From contig NZ_JADHDA010000002.1 of the NCBI RefSeq assembly GCF_015277735.1, positions 124,001 through 188,000 on the forward strand: a stretch of 64,000 nucleotides of DNA, in the 5' to 3' direction. The position numbers were made by a program, and so were the translations under genes. Under the pieces are notes generated by a model that was not told the origin of the DNA, ran no database searches, and saw only the letters and a program-made list of their open reading frames with translations. Below are positions 1 through 8,481 of this stretch, piece after piece (within the stretch, counting starts at the first letter, position 1; each line of letters starts with the position of its first letter). Source of the DNA: Psychrobacter sp. NG254 (lineage in GTDB: Bacteria; Pseudomonadota; Gammaproteobacteria; Pseudomonadales; Moraxellaceae).

Positions 1-63
1 CAATATCGTTGGATCTACTGGCTGACTTGAGCTTGGATTAAATTGGTTGGCTGATTCGTTCAT
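1..63 (-). CDS. N-terminal fragment of an unidentified leftward gene
   Basis: Reading leftward from an ATG at position 63 gives 21 uninterrupted codons (MNESANQFNPSSSQPVDPTI, then L) that run off the window edge. A GAGGT-type ribosome binding site lies a few bases upstream of the ATG. The residues are polar and Ser/Pro-rich, as in a disordered N-terminal tail, so no family can be named. The gene would be divergent from the ABC-F gene that starts at 534. The call rests only on the start codon, the binding site and the open frame. Confidence 0.45.
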   Translation of the reverse strand, partial: MNESANQFNPSSSQPVDPTIL

Positions 64-533
64 ATCTACCTCAGTTGCTAGGATCAAATGCGGTCGTCGT
101 CCTGTTTGGGTTTGCCATTAAATAGTGGCAAATAAAGATACGTACGGCGTTTGACTAAATTGGGTGCTGTTATTGTGGTCGCGCTACATACTATAGCCAT
201 CAGGTAAAGGTATGTAAGCCACTTATATTTTAGCAGTATATCATAATGGGGATATTGATTCGTTTGTCAAGAGTGACGCGACTAACTGAATGTTACCTAC
301 CAAAAATATTATCATAATATCCTCATGATACCGAGTATTCATGAGCCTATTAGCTTTGTATAATATCCAAGGTTTTACGATAACTTTGGCTTAAATAATT
401 GCTTAGTTTTGAAATAGTTATTTAATCGTTTGCCTATAGGCCAAGCGTTTGAAATAATAGCCGCCAGATAGCATACCCCATGTGTGTTTTTTATTGCCCT
501 ATATTTATATTATTGTTGAGATGAAGAAATTAT
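64..533. other. Intergenic region between divergent genes
   Basis: This AT-rich stretch of 470 bases separates the partial leftward gene from the rightward ABC-F gene. It must hold the promoters of both. No convincing sigma-70 pair, RNA gene or long open frame was seen. Confidence 0.5.
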
Positions 534-2564
534 ATGATCGAATTTAAAGACGTTGGTGTTCGCCGTGATGGTCGTGAATTGTTTGCAGGTGCAAGCTTCC
601 AGCTCCATCCAGGTCACAAAGTTGGCTTGACGGGCAACAACGGCACGGGCAAATCTACCTTATTTGCTTTGTTATTGACGCAAATGGGTAAAGGCGATAC
701 TGAGGTCACGCTTGATAGAGGCGAGGTCAGTATCCCTGATAGCTGGCATGTGGCGCATATGGCACAGGAAGTGGGTGCCACAACGCAGTCTGCGGTTGAT
801 TATGTATTGAGCGGTGATGAGCAGTGGTATGAGATTAACGCCGCTCTCAATGATTTGAGTAGCGTGAGTGACGAGCAGATTGGGGTATTGCACCAGCAGT
901 TTGACGAGATCGATGGTTATCGTACACCGACCAAAGCGGCGCAAATTATGGCAGGTCTTGGTTTTAATACTAGCCAGCACGAGCTGCCAGTAGAAGGGTT
1001 CTCTGGTGGTTGGCGCATGCGTTTGAACCTTGCCAAAACCTTGATGAGCCGTGCTGATCTGATGTTGCTCGATGAGCCTACTAACCATTTGGATTTAGAC
1101 GCTATCTTGTGGCTTGAGACATGGATCAATGCCTATATGGGTCTGGTCATTGTGATTTCTCATGATCAAGCGTTTTTGGACGCGACAGTCGGTCATATCT
1201 TGCATGTAGAGCAACAAAAAATCACCCTTTATACGGGTAACTATCAGCAGTTCATTCGTACCCGTCACGAGCGTATGGCGCAGCAGCAGCAAGCGTTTGA
1301 AAAGCAAGAAGCGACTAAGGCGCATTTGGATGACTTTATTCGTCGTTTCCGTGCCAAAGCCAGTAAAGCCAAGCAAGCACAGAGCCGTATCAAGCAGCTA
1401 GAGCGTATGGCGGAGTTGTCACCGATGATGGCAGACAACCCGTTTTCATTCCAGTTCTATGAGCCAGCCAACATGAGCTCACCACTGATTGAGCTGACCA
1501 ATGCAGATATCGGCTATAGTGAGACACCACTTCTACACAACGCCAATGTACAAGTGACACCTGATACACGTCTTGGTCTGCTCGGTATGAACGGCGCTGG
1601 TAAATCAACGTTGATTAAGGCATTAGTCGGTGAGCTTGGGGTATTAACAGGAAAGTATCGTGTTTCGGATACCCTGAAGTTAGGTTATTTTAACCAGCAT
1701 CAAATGGATATCCTAGATGCCAAGGCAACGCCTATAGAAATGTTACGTCGTCTGGCAGGTAAAACCTCTGATGCGATGCTACGTTCGTTCTTAGGCAGTT
1801 TTGACTTTCGCGGTGAGCGTATCGATACCCCAAGTGAGTTGTTCTCTGGTGGTGAGCGTGCGCGTCTGACACTAGCATTGATTGTTTGGCAACGTCCAAA
1901 TGTCCTTGTGCTCGATGAGCCAACCAACCATTTAGATTTACAAATGCGTCAAGCGTTGACCATCGCCTTGCAAGGTTTCCAAGGGGCAGTGGTACTGGTC
2001 TCGCATGATCGTGAACTGATTGCCAACGTCTGCGATGAGCTGTATCTGGTGCATGACGGTATCATCGAAGAGTTCGATGGTGATATCAGCGACTATGGCA
2101 AATGGTTGGCAGAAAAGCGCAAACAGGAAAACTCTCAGGATAAAGGCAACAATAAAAAGAAAAACAAAAAGGCCAATAAGAAGTTTGTTTCACGTGAAAC
2201 AGGTGATGACAAATTTGCTGCATCAAACAATAACGAGCAATCAAAAGCATCACAACAGCCATCTGCTCAGCCTGCGCTTAGTAAAGATGCACAGCGTAAA
2301 CTGGCGGCTGAACAACGCAAGTTGACAGCTCCTATTCGCCGTGAGATCGAAGAGACCGAAAAGCTATTGGCTAAGATTGATGGCCAGCTTGTGACGCTAG
2401 AAGAGAAGCTTGCTGATACAACATTGTACGAAGAGAGTCGCAAGTCTGATTTACTGGTGCTACTCAATGAGCAGACCGCGCTACAGCAGCAGCATAGTCA
2501 TAACGAAGAGACGCTGTTGCTATCGATGACGACATTAGAAGAGATGGAAGCCAAGTTTGCATAA
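534..2564 (+). CDS. yheS: ABC-F family ATPase, YheS-like
   Basis: This soluble protein has two ABC ATPase domains and no membrane segments, the layout of ABC-F proteins, which act on ribosomes rather than as transporters. The first Walker A is GNNGTGKST near residue 35, followed by the signature FSGGWRMRLNLA and Walker B LMLLDEPTNHLD. The second domain has GMNGAGKST near residue 355, FSGGERARLTLA and LVLDEPTNHLD. A charged interdomain linker lies around residues 240-320, and a Lys-rich linker plus a C-terminal coiled coil follows residue 530. The FSGGWRMRLNLA signature and the 676-residue length favour YheS over Uup. A perfect parS-type palindrome lies within the Lys-rich linker coding sequence. 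A bidirectional terminator follows the gene. Confidence 0.9.
   Translation: MIEFKDVGVRRDGRELFAGASFQLHPGHKVGLTGNNGTGKSTLFALLLTQMGKGDTEVTLDRGEVSIPDSWHVAHMAQEVGATTQSAVDYVLSGDEQWYEINAALNDLSSVSDEQIGVLHQQFDEIDGYRTPTKAAQIMAGLGFNTSQHELPVEGFSGGWRMRLNLAKTLMSRADLMLLDEPTNHLDLDAILWLETWINAYMGLVIVISHDQAFLDATVGHILHVEQQKITLYTGNYQQFIRTRHERMAQQQQAFEKQEATKAHLDDFIRRFRAKASKAKQAQSRIKQLERMAELSPMMADNPFSFQFYEPANMSSPLIELTNADIGYSETPLLHNANVQVTPDTRLGLLGMNGAGKSTLIKALVGELGVLTGKYRVSDTLKLGYFNQHQMDILDAKATPIEMLRRLAGKTSDAMLRSFLGSFDFRGERIDTPSELFSGGERARLTLALIVWQRPNVLVLDEPTNHLDLQMRQALTIALQGFQGAVVLVSHDRELIANVCDELYLVHDGIIEEFDGDISDYGKWLAEKRKQENSQDKGNNKKKNKKANKKFVSRETGDDKFAASNNNEQSKASQQPSAQPALSKDAQRKLAAEQRKLTAPIRREIEETEKLLAKIDGQLVTLEEKLADTTLYEESRKSDLLVLLNEQTALQQQHSHNEETLLLSMTTLEEMEAKFA
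2186..2201. promoter_or_regulatory. parS: Perfect parS-like ParB binding site (copy 1)
   Basis: The 16-bp palindrome TGTTTCACGTGAAACA matches the widely conserved chromosomal parS consensus exactly. It lies inside the poorly conserved C-terminal linker of the ABC-F gene, where it encodes part of FVSRETG. An identical copy lies at 52252. ParB loads at such sites to organise the origin region for segregation. The match is direct observation; ParB binding here is inferred. Confidence 0.85.
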
Positions 2565-2600
2565 AGCTTTTAAATAATTGGTACTTAATATAACAGATAT

Positions 2601-2632
2601 AAAAAAGGGATGGCGTAAGCCATCCCTTTTTT
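2601..2632. terminator. Bidirectional intrinsic terminator
   Basis: A perfect 8-bp GC-rich stem (GGGATGGC with GCCATCCC, loop GTAA) is flanked by A6 and T6 tracts. It can therefore terminate both the ABC-F gene from the left and the convergent RlpA-like gene from the right. Confidence 0.9.
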
Positions 2633-2638
2633 ATTACA

Positions 2639-3001
2639 TCATTCCTTACGATATTTCCCATCACCGTACGACAGTATTTTCATCGTGGTCGTACAAAGCT
2701 GACAGTTTATTTCACCAGCAGCGGCTTTCGATAAATCAAGGATACGGCCACCAATAAAAGGGCCTCTATCGGTGATTTTTACGACTACGCTCTGCTTTGT
2801 CTTTTGATTGGTCACTTGTACCTTTGTGCCGAACGGTAACGTGCGATGCGCAGCGGTTAAGGAGTTCATATTAAAGATACTGCCACTAGCGGTACGCTTA
2901 CCGTGAAACTTACTACCGTAGTAGCTGGTATTGGCAGCGAAAACCGTGGTGCTAAGTAATAGTGATAACGCGACAACCAAAGACTTGATTAAATAAGACA
3001 T
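2639..3001 (-). CDS. RlpA-like double-psi beta-barrel protein
   Basis: This short exported protein has an N-terminal signal peptide of about 22 residues (hydrophobic core VVALSLLLSTTVFA), then a complete RlpA-type double-psi beta-barrel. Recognisable family motifs are SYYGSKFHGKRTASG, LTAAHRTLPFGTKVQVTN and ITDRGPFIGGRILDLS. At 120 residues it lacks the SPOR domain and lipobox of full RlpA, so it is a minimal form. RlpA proteins are septal lytic transglycosylases that cleave denuded glycan, but activity in this minimal protein is not proven. Two cysteines near the C terminus (CQLC) might form a disulfide. The start has an AAGGT-type binding site. The gene converges on the ABC-F gene. Confidence 0.82.
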   Translation of the reverse strand: MSYLIKSLVVALSLLLSTTVFAANTSYYGSKFHGKRTASGSIFNMNSLTAAHRTLPFGTKVQVTNQKTKQSVVVKITDRGPFIGGRILDLSKAAAGEINCQLCTTTMKILSYGDGKYRKE

Positions 3002-3127
3002 TTAATACCTTTAAGCAATTAATAAAATAGACAGATACTCTTGCCTACGTTATTTATACTCCCTATGAGTATGAATAATAGGGAGATTCTACAAGCATGA
3101 GCTTGTCATATTATTACTGCTCTGTAA

Positions 3128-3289
3128 AAAACTCATGAGGTCAAATACCTATTTTTTAAGAGAAAAAATACACTTTGGAGAAAAATTAATGATGGTATAA
3201 GCGTCAAAATAGGTCTTATAGAGATTGATTCTTATATAGAAGCCGACAAAATATTGGAAAGCAAGGAATACAATATAGATAGGTAATAT
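3128..3289 (+). pseudogene. Possible gene remnant lacking a start codon
   Basis: Fifty-three sense codons between two stops encode a protein-like sequence that includes KYLFFKRKNTLW and IGLIEIDSYIEADKILES. There is no ATG and no clear upstream binding site. The composition looks like the C-terminal end of a real protein more than random AT-rich translation, but no family is recognised. It could also be chance. Confidence 0.2.
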
Positions 3290-3684
3290 ATAAAGACTAG
3301 GGCTATCGATATAGCATACTTAGTGTTATATGAGAATCCTCACAAGTCCCTAAATTTGTGTAAATAAACCTTTCTATATTCTTACTATTTCGTACAATGC
3401 GTAAGGTTAAACATTATTCTGGAATATCTATTGCATATTCTTCTCATAATTTTAATTATATTGCCTAGCAACTTGTTTTTATCCTCTTTTGAAGAAGTTT
3501 TACATTAAAAATCAGGTTTGGTTCAGTTGTTGCTAAAATAATTTCTTCTGATATAGCGAATGCTGCCTATTTTTTTAAAATTAAGACAATAGAGATGGGG
3601 CATATCATCCGACGTTTTTGCCCTAAGGTTGCCACGGCAACAATGTTAGCCATGCCATCCTGTCTGCAGGGTCATAAAATAGTA

Positions 3685-3728
3685 AAGACCTACTTCTTTG
3701 ATTTTATCAAATGAAAGAAGTAGGTCTT
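3685..3728. repeat. Long perfect inverted repeat, possible terminator
   Basis: The 15-bp arm AAGACCTACTTCTTT at 3685-3699 is perfectly matched by its complement at 3714-3728, with a 14-base loop. The loop itself can extend pairing through TTTGAT and ATCAAA. No gene ends just upstream and there is only a weak T-run, so its role is unclear. It could be a terminator for a lost gene or a mobile-element end. Confidence 0.6.
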
Positions 3729-3875
3729 ATTTGCTGTGAATGAGCCTACCCTGTTTATAGATGTCAAAGTTACCAATGTAAAAGGTCACGTAAAATTAGC
3801 TTACAAATGTGTTGCATTGGAGATAGTTTGCCAGTATCATCCGCACCAAACAAATATCAGTTATTGAGACCGTAT

Positions 3876-4175
3876 ATGAATAAAATAGTTGCTGTAGCAC
3901 TGCTCGCTATTCTGACTTCAGGATGTGCGACCCAAAATTATCTTGTGTCATCATTAGAAGCACCAAACGCTGCAGTAAAACCATCTGCTGAAAAAATGCA
4001 GACGTTTTTTGTAAGTGGCCTTGGTCAAGAGCAAGAAATTGATGCTGCCAAAGTCTGTCAAGGCCAACAAAATGTGGCCAGTATCCAGACAAAGGCAAAT
4101 TTCATCAACGTTGTACTAGGTGTTGTCTCTAATGGTATCTATACCCCTCGTCAAATCAGTGTCTACTGCAAGTAA
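3876..4175 (+). CDS. Bor/Iss-like lipoprotein (copy 1)
   Basis: A 99-residue lipoprotein with a signal peptide ending in the lipobox LTSGC, so it should be lipidated on that Cys and membrane-anchored. The body matches the lambda Bor / Iss pattern: QTFFVSGLGQEQEIDAAKVCQGQQNV followed near the C terminus by GIYTPRQISVYC. Bor and Iss are surface lipoproteins linked to serum resistance in enterobacteria, but that role need not apply here. The open frame extends further upstream, but the ATG at 3876 places the signal peptide at the N terminus. A close paralogue starts 12 bases downstream, so the two form a tandem duplicate operon. Confidence 0.8.
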   Translation: MNKIVAVALLAILTSGCATQNYLVSSLEAPNAAVKPSAEKMQTFFVSGLGQEQEIDAAKVCQGQQNVASIQTKANFINVVLGVVSNGIYTPRQISVYCK

Positions 4176-4187
4176 GGAAAGATAATA

Positions 4188-4481
4188 ATGAAAAAACTAC
4201 TAATAACTGCAGTGATGGGTTCGGTATTGTTGGCATCAGGTTGTGCTACCCAAACTGGCCTGATTCAACCAACCCAAAAGACTGTCCCAGAATATACTAA
4301 GTCACAGACTTTCTTTATTAGTGGCATTGGACAAGAGCAGACTGTCAATGCTGCTGAGGTATGTGGCGGTGCTCAGAATGTTGCCAAAGTACAAACGGTA
4401 CAAGAAGCTAAAGACATCGCGCTAGGTTTGGTAACTTTTGGTATTTATACGCCTCGTACTGCTAAAGTGTTCTGCCGATAA
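4188..4481 (+). CDS. Bor/Iss-like lipoprotein (copy 2)
   Basis: This 97-residue paralogue of the upstream gene has a strong AAGGAAAG binding site. The signal peptide ends in the lipobox LLASGC, and the body carries FFISGIGQEQTVNAAEVCGGAQNV and FGIYTPRTAKVFC, closer to lambda Bor than copy 1 is. The two conserved cysteines of the mature domain are kept in both copies. The 12-base spacing and the terminator after this gene indicate a two-gene operon that arose by tandem duplication. Function is inferred only from family resemblance. Confidence 0.82.
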   Translation: MKKLLITAVMGSVLLASGCATQTGLIQPTQKTVPEYTKSQTFFISGIGQEQTVNAAEVCGGAQNVAKVQTVQEAKDIALGLVTFGIYTPRTAKVFCR

Positions 4482-4557
4482 GATTACTTATTATTGCATT
4501 GCTAATACTGCTTACTAATTAACCAGCCATTAAGTGATGTACTATTAAGCCTTTGAT

Positions 4558-4593
4558 GAAAAAGAGCAAACAGCGACTGTTTGCTCTTTTTTT
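4558..4593 (+). terminator. Intrinsic terminator of the Bor-like pair
   Basis: A 13-bp perfect stem (AAAGAGCAAACAG with its complement, loop CGA) is followed by a run of seven or more T. Confidence 0.9.
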
Positions 4594-4803
4594 ATGTCCA
4601 AATAGTCAAATCATTGCTTAAAGTAACCTAACATTTACTCAATAATCGTCAATATGAATGATGCTAGAACCAAAGTAGAGTATGCTTATATACATACAAC
4701 GAGTTATTTTCATAATGGGCGGGTAGTACCTGAATGCTGATTAGGTTTGAGTGCTTTCTATTGTGTACATAATATAAGAGCTGAGATGGTAAGGAAAAAT
4801 AAC
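4594..4803. other. Upstream region of cbpA
   Basis: AT-rich leader of about 210 bases between the Bor terminator and the cbpA start codon. It should contain the cbpA-cbpM promoter. I saw no clear heat-shock or sigma-70 consensus. Confidence 0.35.
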
Positions 4804-5802
4804 ATGGCAGAGAAAAACTACTATGACATTTTAGGGGTCAAAAAAGACGCCTCAGACGCTGATATCAAAAAAAAATACCGTAAGCTCGTTCGTCAATATC
4901 ATCCCGATGTCAGCGATCATCCGGACGCGGACAATAAGATTGCGGAGATCAATAACGCTTACGAAACCATCAGAGATAAAGACAAGCGCGCCGAATACGA
5001 TGCCATGCTAAACAATCCATTTGCTGGACAAAGTAGCGCAAGCGGGTTTGGTGGACAGTCAACGACAGGTCAAGGAGGATTCCGTTGGGAGGACGTCAAG
5101 GATCAGTTTGGTGATGGTGAAGCTTACGGCGATGGTGGCTTTCGCTTCGATGATATTTTTTCAGCATTTGGTCATGGCGCACGGGGTTCAACGAATGGGC
5201 AGGCGGGTGGCCAATCACAACGTGGTGGGTTTGGTGCACAAGATACTAAAGGGCAAGACCAGCATGCCGAGATTACCGTTGATTTGTCTTCAGTCTATAA
5301 CGGTGATGACTATAGTATTAAGCTAAATGTTCCAGTAAGGCAGCCAAATGGTACTGTCGATTACGATAACAAGACGCTCAAAATAAAAATCCCGAAAGGT
5401 ATTACGGATGGCAAGCAAATCCGCTTAGCAGGGCAAGGTGCTGCTGGTAGCAGTAACGGCAAAAATGGTGATTTATTTTTGAAGGTTAAAATTCGCCACG
5501 ATAGCAATATTCGGATAGAAGGTGCGGATGTCTATCAGACCGTCAATATCGCACCGTGGGAGGCGGCATTGGGTGAAAAAATCAATGTCAGTACACCAGC
5601 AGGTACGCTGGGTGTGAGCATTCCTAAAAATAGCAAGTCTGGTAGCAATTTACGTTTGAAGGGTAAAGGTATCCCTGCCAAGCAAGCAGGTGACTTGTAC
5701 TTGACGGTAAATATTGTCAATCCAGATATCAGTAGTGATGCGGCGATACAGGCGTATGAGCAGCTAAAGCAAACCTTTGCTGACACCAGTATCAGCCGTT
5801 AA
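4804..5802 (+). CDS. cbpA: Curved DNA-binding DnaJ-type co-chaperone CbpA
   Basis: A 332-residue type II J-domain protein. The J domain fills residues 1-70 with the HPD motif (QYHPDVSDHPD) that stimulates DnaK ATPase. A Gly/Phe-rich region with GGF repeats covers about residues 75-160, and two C-terminal substrate-binding beta domains follow, including the family pattern KTLKIKIPKGITDGKQIRLAGQG. There is no DnaJ-type zinc-finger domain, which distinguishes CbpA from DnaJ. The ATG at 4804 has an AAGGA site, and the J domain begins right after it, so the longer upstream frame is rejected. The next gene encodes a CbpM-like modulator, supporting the CbpA assignment. Confidence 0.92.
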   Translation: MAEKNYYDILGVKKDASDADIKKKYRKLVRQYHPDVSDHPDADNKIAEINNAYETIRDKDKRAEYDAMLNNPFAGQSSASGFGGQSTTGQGGFRWEDVKDQFGDGEAYGDGGFRFDDIFSAFGHGARGSTNGQAGGQSQRGGFGAQDTKGQDQHAEITVDLSSVYNGDDYSIKLNVPVRQPNGTVDYDNKTLKIKIPKGITDGKQIRLAGQGAAGSSNGKNGDLFLKVKIRHDSNIRIEGADVYQTVNIAPWEAALGEKINVSTPAGTLGVSIPKNSKSGSNLRLKGKGIPAKQAGDLYLTVNIVNPDISSDAAIQAYEQLKQTFADTSISR

Positions 5803-5902
5803 ATGACAGTATGGATAACCGTTAGGTATCACTGTAGTGAGAAACAAATCGCAGAGATGAACACGATACCGATGATATAAAGAGAAAACGAGGATAATAG
5901 CT

Positions 5903-6226
5903 ATGAAGCACTCGACTGAATTTACCGACATTATCATGAGCTTAGATGAACTGGTCTCTGCCTGTGGCCAAGAGCGCCAATGGGTCATCGAGTTAATCGA
6001 AGAAAGTATTATTGAGTATGACGTACCAGAGCATGAAAAATTTACTGGTTACCAGTTGACGACCGTGCGCCGTGCCTCGCGACTCAGTCGCGATTTTGAG
6101 GCCAGCGTGCCAGCGATTGGTTTAATTCTTGAACTGCTAGATGAGGTTGAGCAACTGCGACAACTCAAGCGTCAAATAGAGCTACAAACTCCAGCCATAG
6201 AAGTTGATATAGATAATCCAAAGTAG
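5903..6226 (+). CDS. cbpM: CbpM-like chaperone modulator
   Basis: A 107-residue protein with an N-terminal MerR-like helical region (LVSACGQERQWVIELIEESII), the motif FTGYQLTTVRRASRLSRDFE, and a C-terminal amphipathic helix rich in Leu, Glu and Gln. This matches CbpM, which binds the J domain of CbpA and inhibits both its co-chaperone and DNA-binding activities. It lies 100 bases downstream of cbpA on the same strand with its own GAGGATAA binding site, the usual cbpA-cbpM arrangement. A MITE-like element lies just after the stop. Confidence 0.82.
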   Translation: MKHSTEFTDIIMSLDELVSACGQERQWVIELIEESIIEYDVPEHEKFTGYQLTTVRRASRLSRDFEASVPAIGLILELLDEVEQLRQLKRQIELQTPAIEVDIDNPK

Positions 6227-6247
6227 TTAAAAATAGTCAGATGACTA

Positions 6248-6417
6248 GGGCGTGTCTTCATTTTAAAAATGGTAATAAAAATGAGATAAATTGCAGTCAA
6301 ACAAGGAAAATAGCGCAAACAATATCGAGATATTAGTCAGCTATTTGACGCCGTTTGGCAAGATTTAGCCGTTTTTAAACCATTTAGATGTCTATCGATT
6401 GAATTGAAGACACGCCC
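6248..6417. mobile_element. MITE-like element with terminal inverted repeats
   Basis: This 170-bp non-coding element is bounded by the inverted repeats GGGCGTGTCTTCA at 6248 and TGAAGACACGCCC at 6405-6417. Both ends are flanked by TA, consistent with a TA target duplication. It has no transposase frame, so it would need a transposase supplied in trans. The ends and TA flanks suggest the IS630/Tc1 or IS5 groups, but I cannot decide. It sits between the cbpM stop and the shared terminator. A solo copy of the right end, differing by one base, occurs at 26116. Confidence 0.75.
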
Positions 6418-6431
6418 TAACAAGACCGCAT

Positions 6432-6462
6432 AAAAAAGGGCCCATTAAAGGCCCTTTTTTTT
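6432..6462. terminator. Bidirectional terminator between cbpM and sstT
   Basis: The stem GGGCC / GGCCC (loop CATTAAA) is extended by A and T tracts on either side, so it can serve both convergent genes. Confidence 0.85.
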
Positions 6463-6488
6463 ATTGATAGAAAATGCTTTATTAAAAA

Positions 6489-7691
6489 TTAACGAGAATA
6501 CGTAGGATCAGCTGCTGCCGTAAATAGTACGTCAGTTGAAGAGTTCAAGGCCGTCTCAGCTGAATCTTGAATCACCCCGATGATGAAGCCAATTGCCACC
6601 ACTTGCATTGCAATGTCATTTGGAATGCTAAATAAGCTAGCAGCGAGTGGAATCAATAGCAATGAACCACCAGCGACACCGGAAGCACCGCAAGCACTAA
6701 CCGTAGCGACTATGCTTAACAACAGCGCTGATGCAAAGGTAACTTCAATACCCAAAGTATTAGCCGCAGCAAGCGTCAAGACGTTAATGGTGATCGCAGC
6801 ACCCGCCATATTGATAGTCGCACCCAGTGGAATGGTCACTGAATAGGTGTCTTCATGTAGTCCAAGTTTGCGGGCAAGGTTCATGTTGACAGGAATATTG
6901 GCAGCTGAACTGCGCGTAAAGAACGCCGTGATTCCTGACTCGCGTAGGCAAGTGAACACGAGTGGGTACGGGTTTTTACCCGTTTTAATAAGGACGATAA
7001 GCGGATTTGCGACCAACGCGATGAACAGCATACAGCTGACCAGCACCATCAAGATACGCGCATAACCTGCCAAAGACGCAAAACCAGTCTCGGCCACGGT
7101 ACTAGCGACCAGACCCAAGATACCAAATGGCGCTAACGCAATAATCCATTTGACGACCTGTGAGATCGCATCCGCAAAATCACCAACGACTGTGCGAGCG
7201 GTGTCGCTGGCTTGGCGCAAGGCAAAACCAATAATGATGGCCCATGCCAAGATGCCAATATAGTTGGCTTCAGCGATGGCATTGATCGGATTGGCCACTA
7301 GATTCATTAATAAGTTGGTCAATACTTCTTTTAAATCAGCAGGTGGCACTTGTGCGATATCGGCGTTTATCAACACCAAGTCGGTCGGGAATAAAAAGCT
7401 GGCCCCTACCGCTGTTAGCGCTGCCAAAAACGTGCCGAACATGTACATGATCAGCACCGGCTTTACATAGACCTCATTACCACTGCGATGTTGACTAATC
7501 GCTGCCATGACCAGAATAAATACTAAGATAGGCGCGACTGCTTTTAGGGCACCGACGAACAGTGTACCAAGTAAACCGATGGCAGTACCGACACTTGGTG
7601 CGAGCCAGCCAATCAACACTCCCAATACCAAACCGATAATAATGAGCGGAACCAACCCGATACGTTGGTACATCGCAATCAATGAACGCAT
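6489..7691 (-). CDS. sstT: Sodium:serine/threonine symporter SstT
   Basis: A 400-residue, very hydrophobic inner-membrane protein of the dicarboxylate/amino acid:cation symporter (glutamate transporter) family. Family motifs include [28 protein letters not shown] and [15 protein letters not shown], the last close to the SstT pattern. Multiple membrane segments and two re-entrant hairpins are expected. It should import serine and threonine with Na+. The start is placed at the ATG at 7691 because a GAGGA site lies seven bases upstream; a longer version would begin with TTG at 7715. It is monocistronic with a shared terminator. Confidence 0.88.
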   Translation of the reverse strand: MRSLIAMYQRIGLVPLIIIGLVLGVLIGWLAPSVGTAIGLLGTLFVGALKAVAPILVFILVMAAISQHRSGNEVYVKPVLIMYMFGTFLAALTAVGASFLFPTDLVLINADIAQVPPADLKEVLTNLLMNLVANPINAIAEANYIGILAWAIIIGFALRQASDTARTVVGDFADAISQVVKWIIALAPFGILGLVASTVAETGFASLAGYARILMVLVSCMLFIALVANPLIVLIKTGKNPYPLVFTCLRESGITAFFTRSSAANIPVNMNLARKLGLHEDTYSVTIPLGATINMAGAAITINVLTLAAANTLGIEVTFASALLLSIVATVSACGASGVAGGSLLLIPLAASLFSIPNDIAMQVVAIGFIIGVIQDSAETALNSSTDVLFTAAADPTYSR

Positions 7692-7880
7692 TTGTACATC
7701 CTCGACGTCTGTCAAAAGTAAATGAATTGTTTGAATGAAAAATTATCGAAGGATGGTAGCATTTTTTGACATATCCGCATACCGCTCATAGCAGTAACTG
7801 CTGTGCGAAAAATAAGAAGATAACAGAAGAATATAGCGAGTGCGATAAAGTATGACACAAGGATGAGCTAAGGCTAGCCA

Positions 7881-7906
7881 ATAAAAATGCCTCATCAATG
7901 AGGCAT
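7881..7906 (-). terminator. Terminator of pepA-holC
   Basis: On the minus strand, the perfect 9-bp stem ATGCCTCAT / ATGAGGCAT with a two-base loop is followed by TTTTTATT, about 70 bases past the holC stop. Confidence 0.8.
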
Positions 7907-7973
7907 TAAAAACAGTGATATAAAGTGAGAAGTATATTTCATAGTAATAAGAACAGAAAGTGACAGGGTGGAG

Positions 7974-8474
7974 CTACACCTTAAAGTGGGTCAGCTCATA
8001 GCCTAATTGCTGATAAGCCTTGTATTTATCACGGCCTGCTTGGGTACTTGTGGTATCGGGTTTGATTAACTCAAGGATTCGAGAAGGTTTGGCGTTATTG
8101 GTAACTGCCATAAAGTCATTCACAGGGCGCGTCGTCGTATTGAGTACAATACCAGCAAAATCTGCTGGCATATGATTACCGAGCAATACGGGGGCTAGTG
8201 ATTGATTAAAAACATGAGCATCAGCACTTTCTGTGTCGATGATTTTAGCCTCAGTACGTTTACCGTCAGTATCAGAGAGACATTGATGCGGTATAAAGCT
8301 CGTCGCCTCTTGTGCCCAAAGCGCTGTGTCTAGCGTCGTCAATAATGTCTCATCTTCGATTAAGATAAGCAAAGACTGAGTGCTTTTATTCAGCGCCGTC
8401 TGAGTCAACTGACAAACAAAGCCCAAGAAATCTTGGGCCTTACTTTCACTTAATACATAAAAGCTAATCTTCAT
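7974..8474 (-). CDS. holC: DNA polymerase III chi subunit
   Basis: A 166-residue protein matching HolC: MKISFYVL at the N terminus, the region LLILIEDETLLTTLDTALWAQEATSFIPHQ, and VLNTTTRPV later. Chi bridges the clamp-loader complex (through psi) and the single-stranded DNA binding protein at the replication fork. The gene starts only seven bases after the pepA stop, and pepA-holC is a conserved pair in gammaproteobacteria, which supports the call. It is slightly longer than the E. coli protein (147). Confidence 0.85.
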   Translation of the reverse strand: MKISFYVLSESKAQDFLGFVCQLTQTALNKSTQSLLILIEDETLLTTLDTALWAQEATSFIPHQCLSDTDGKRTEAKIIDTESADAHVFNQSLAPVLLGNHMPADFAGIVLNTTTRPVNDFMAVTNNAKPSRILELIKPDTTSTQAGRDKYKAYQQLGYELTHFKV

Positions 8475-8481
8475 AAAACGC

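Larger units (their letters stand above)
3002..3875. other. Long AT-rich gap with a decayed ORF and an inverted repeat
   Basis: These 874 bases separate the RlpA-like and Bor-like genes. They contain an open frame without a start codon at 3128-3289, a short ATG frame of 39 codons at 3595-3714 and a 15-bp perfect inverted repeat at 3685-3728. The promoter of the Bor-like pair should lie near the right end. The rest holds nothing I can recognise. Confidence 0.5.

Noticed and set aside
672..2467. Several minus-strand open frames inside the ABC-F gene
   Set aside because: They are antisense shadows of a strongly conserved coding sequence.
3595..3714. 39-codon ATG frame ahead of the Bor-like pair
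   Set aside because: It has no binding site, its 3' end lies inside a perfect inverted repeat, and no family is evident.
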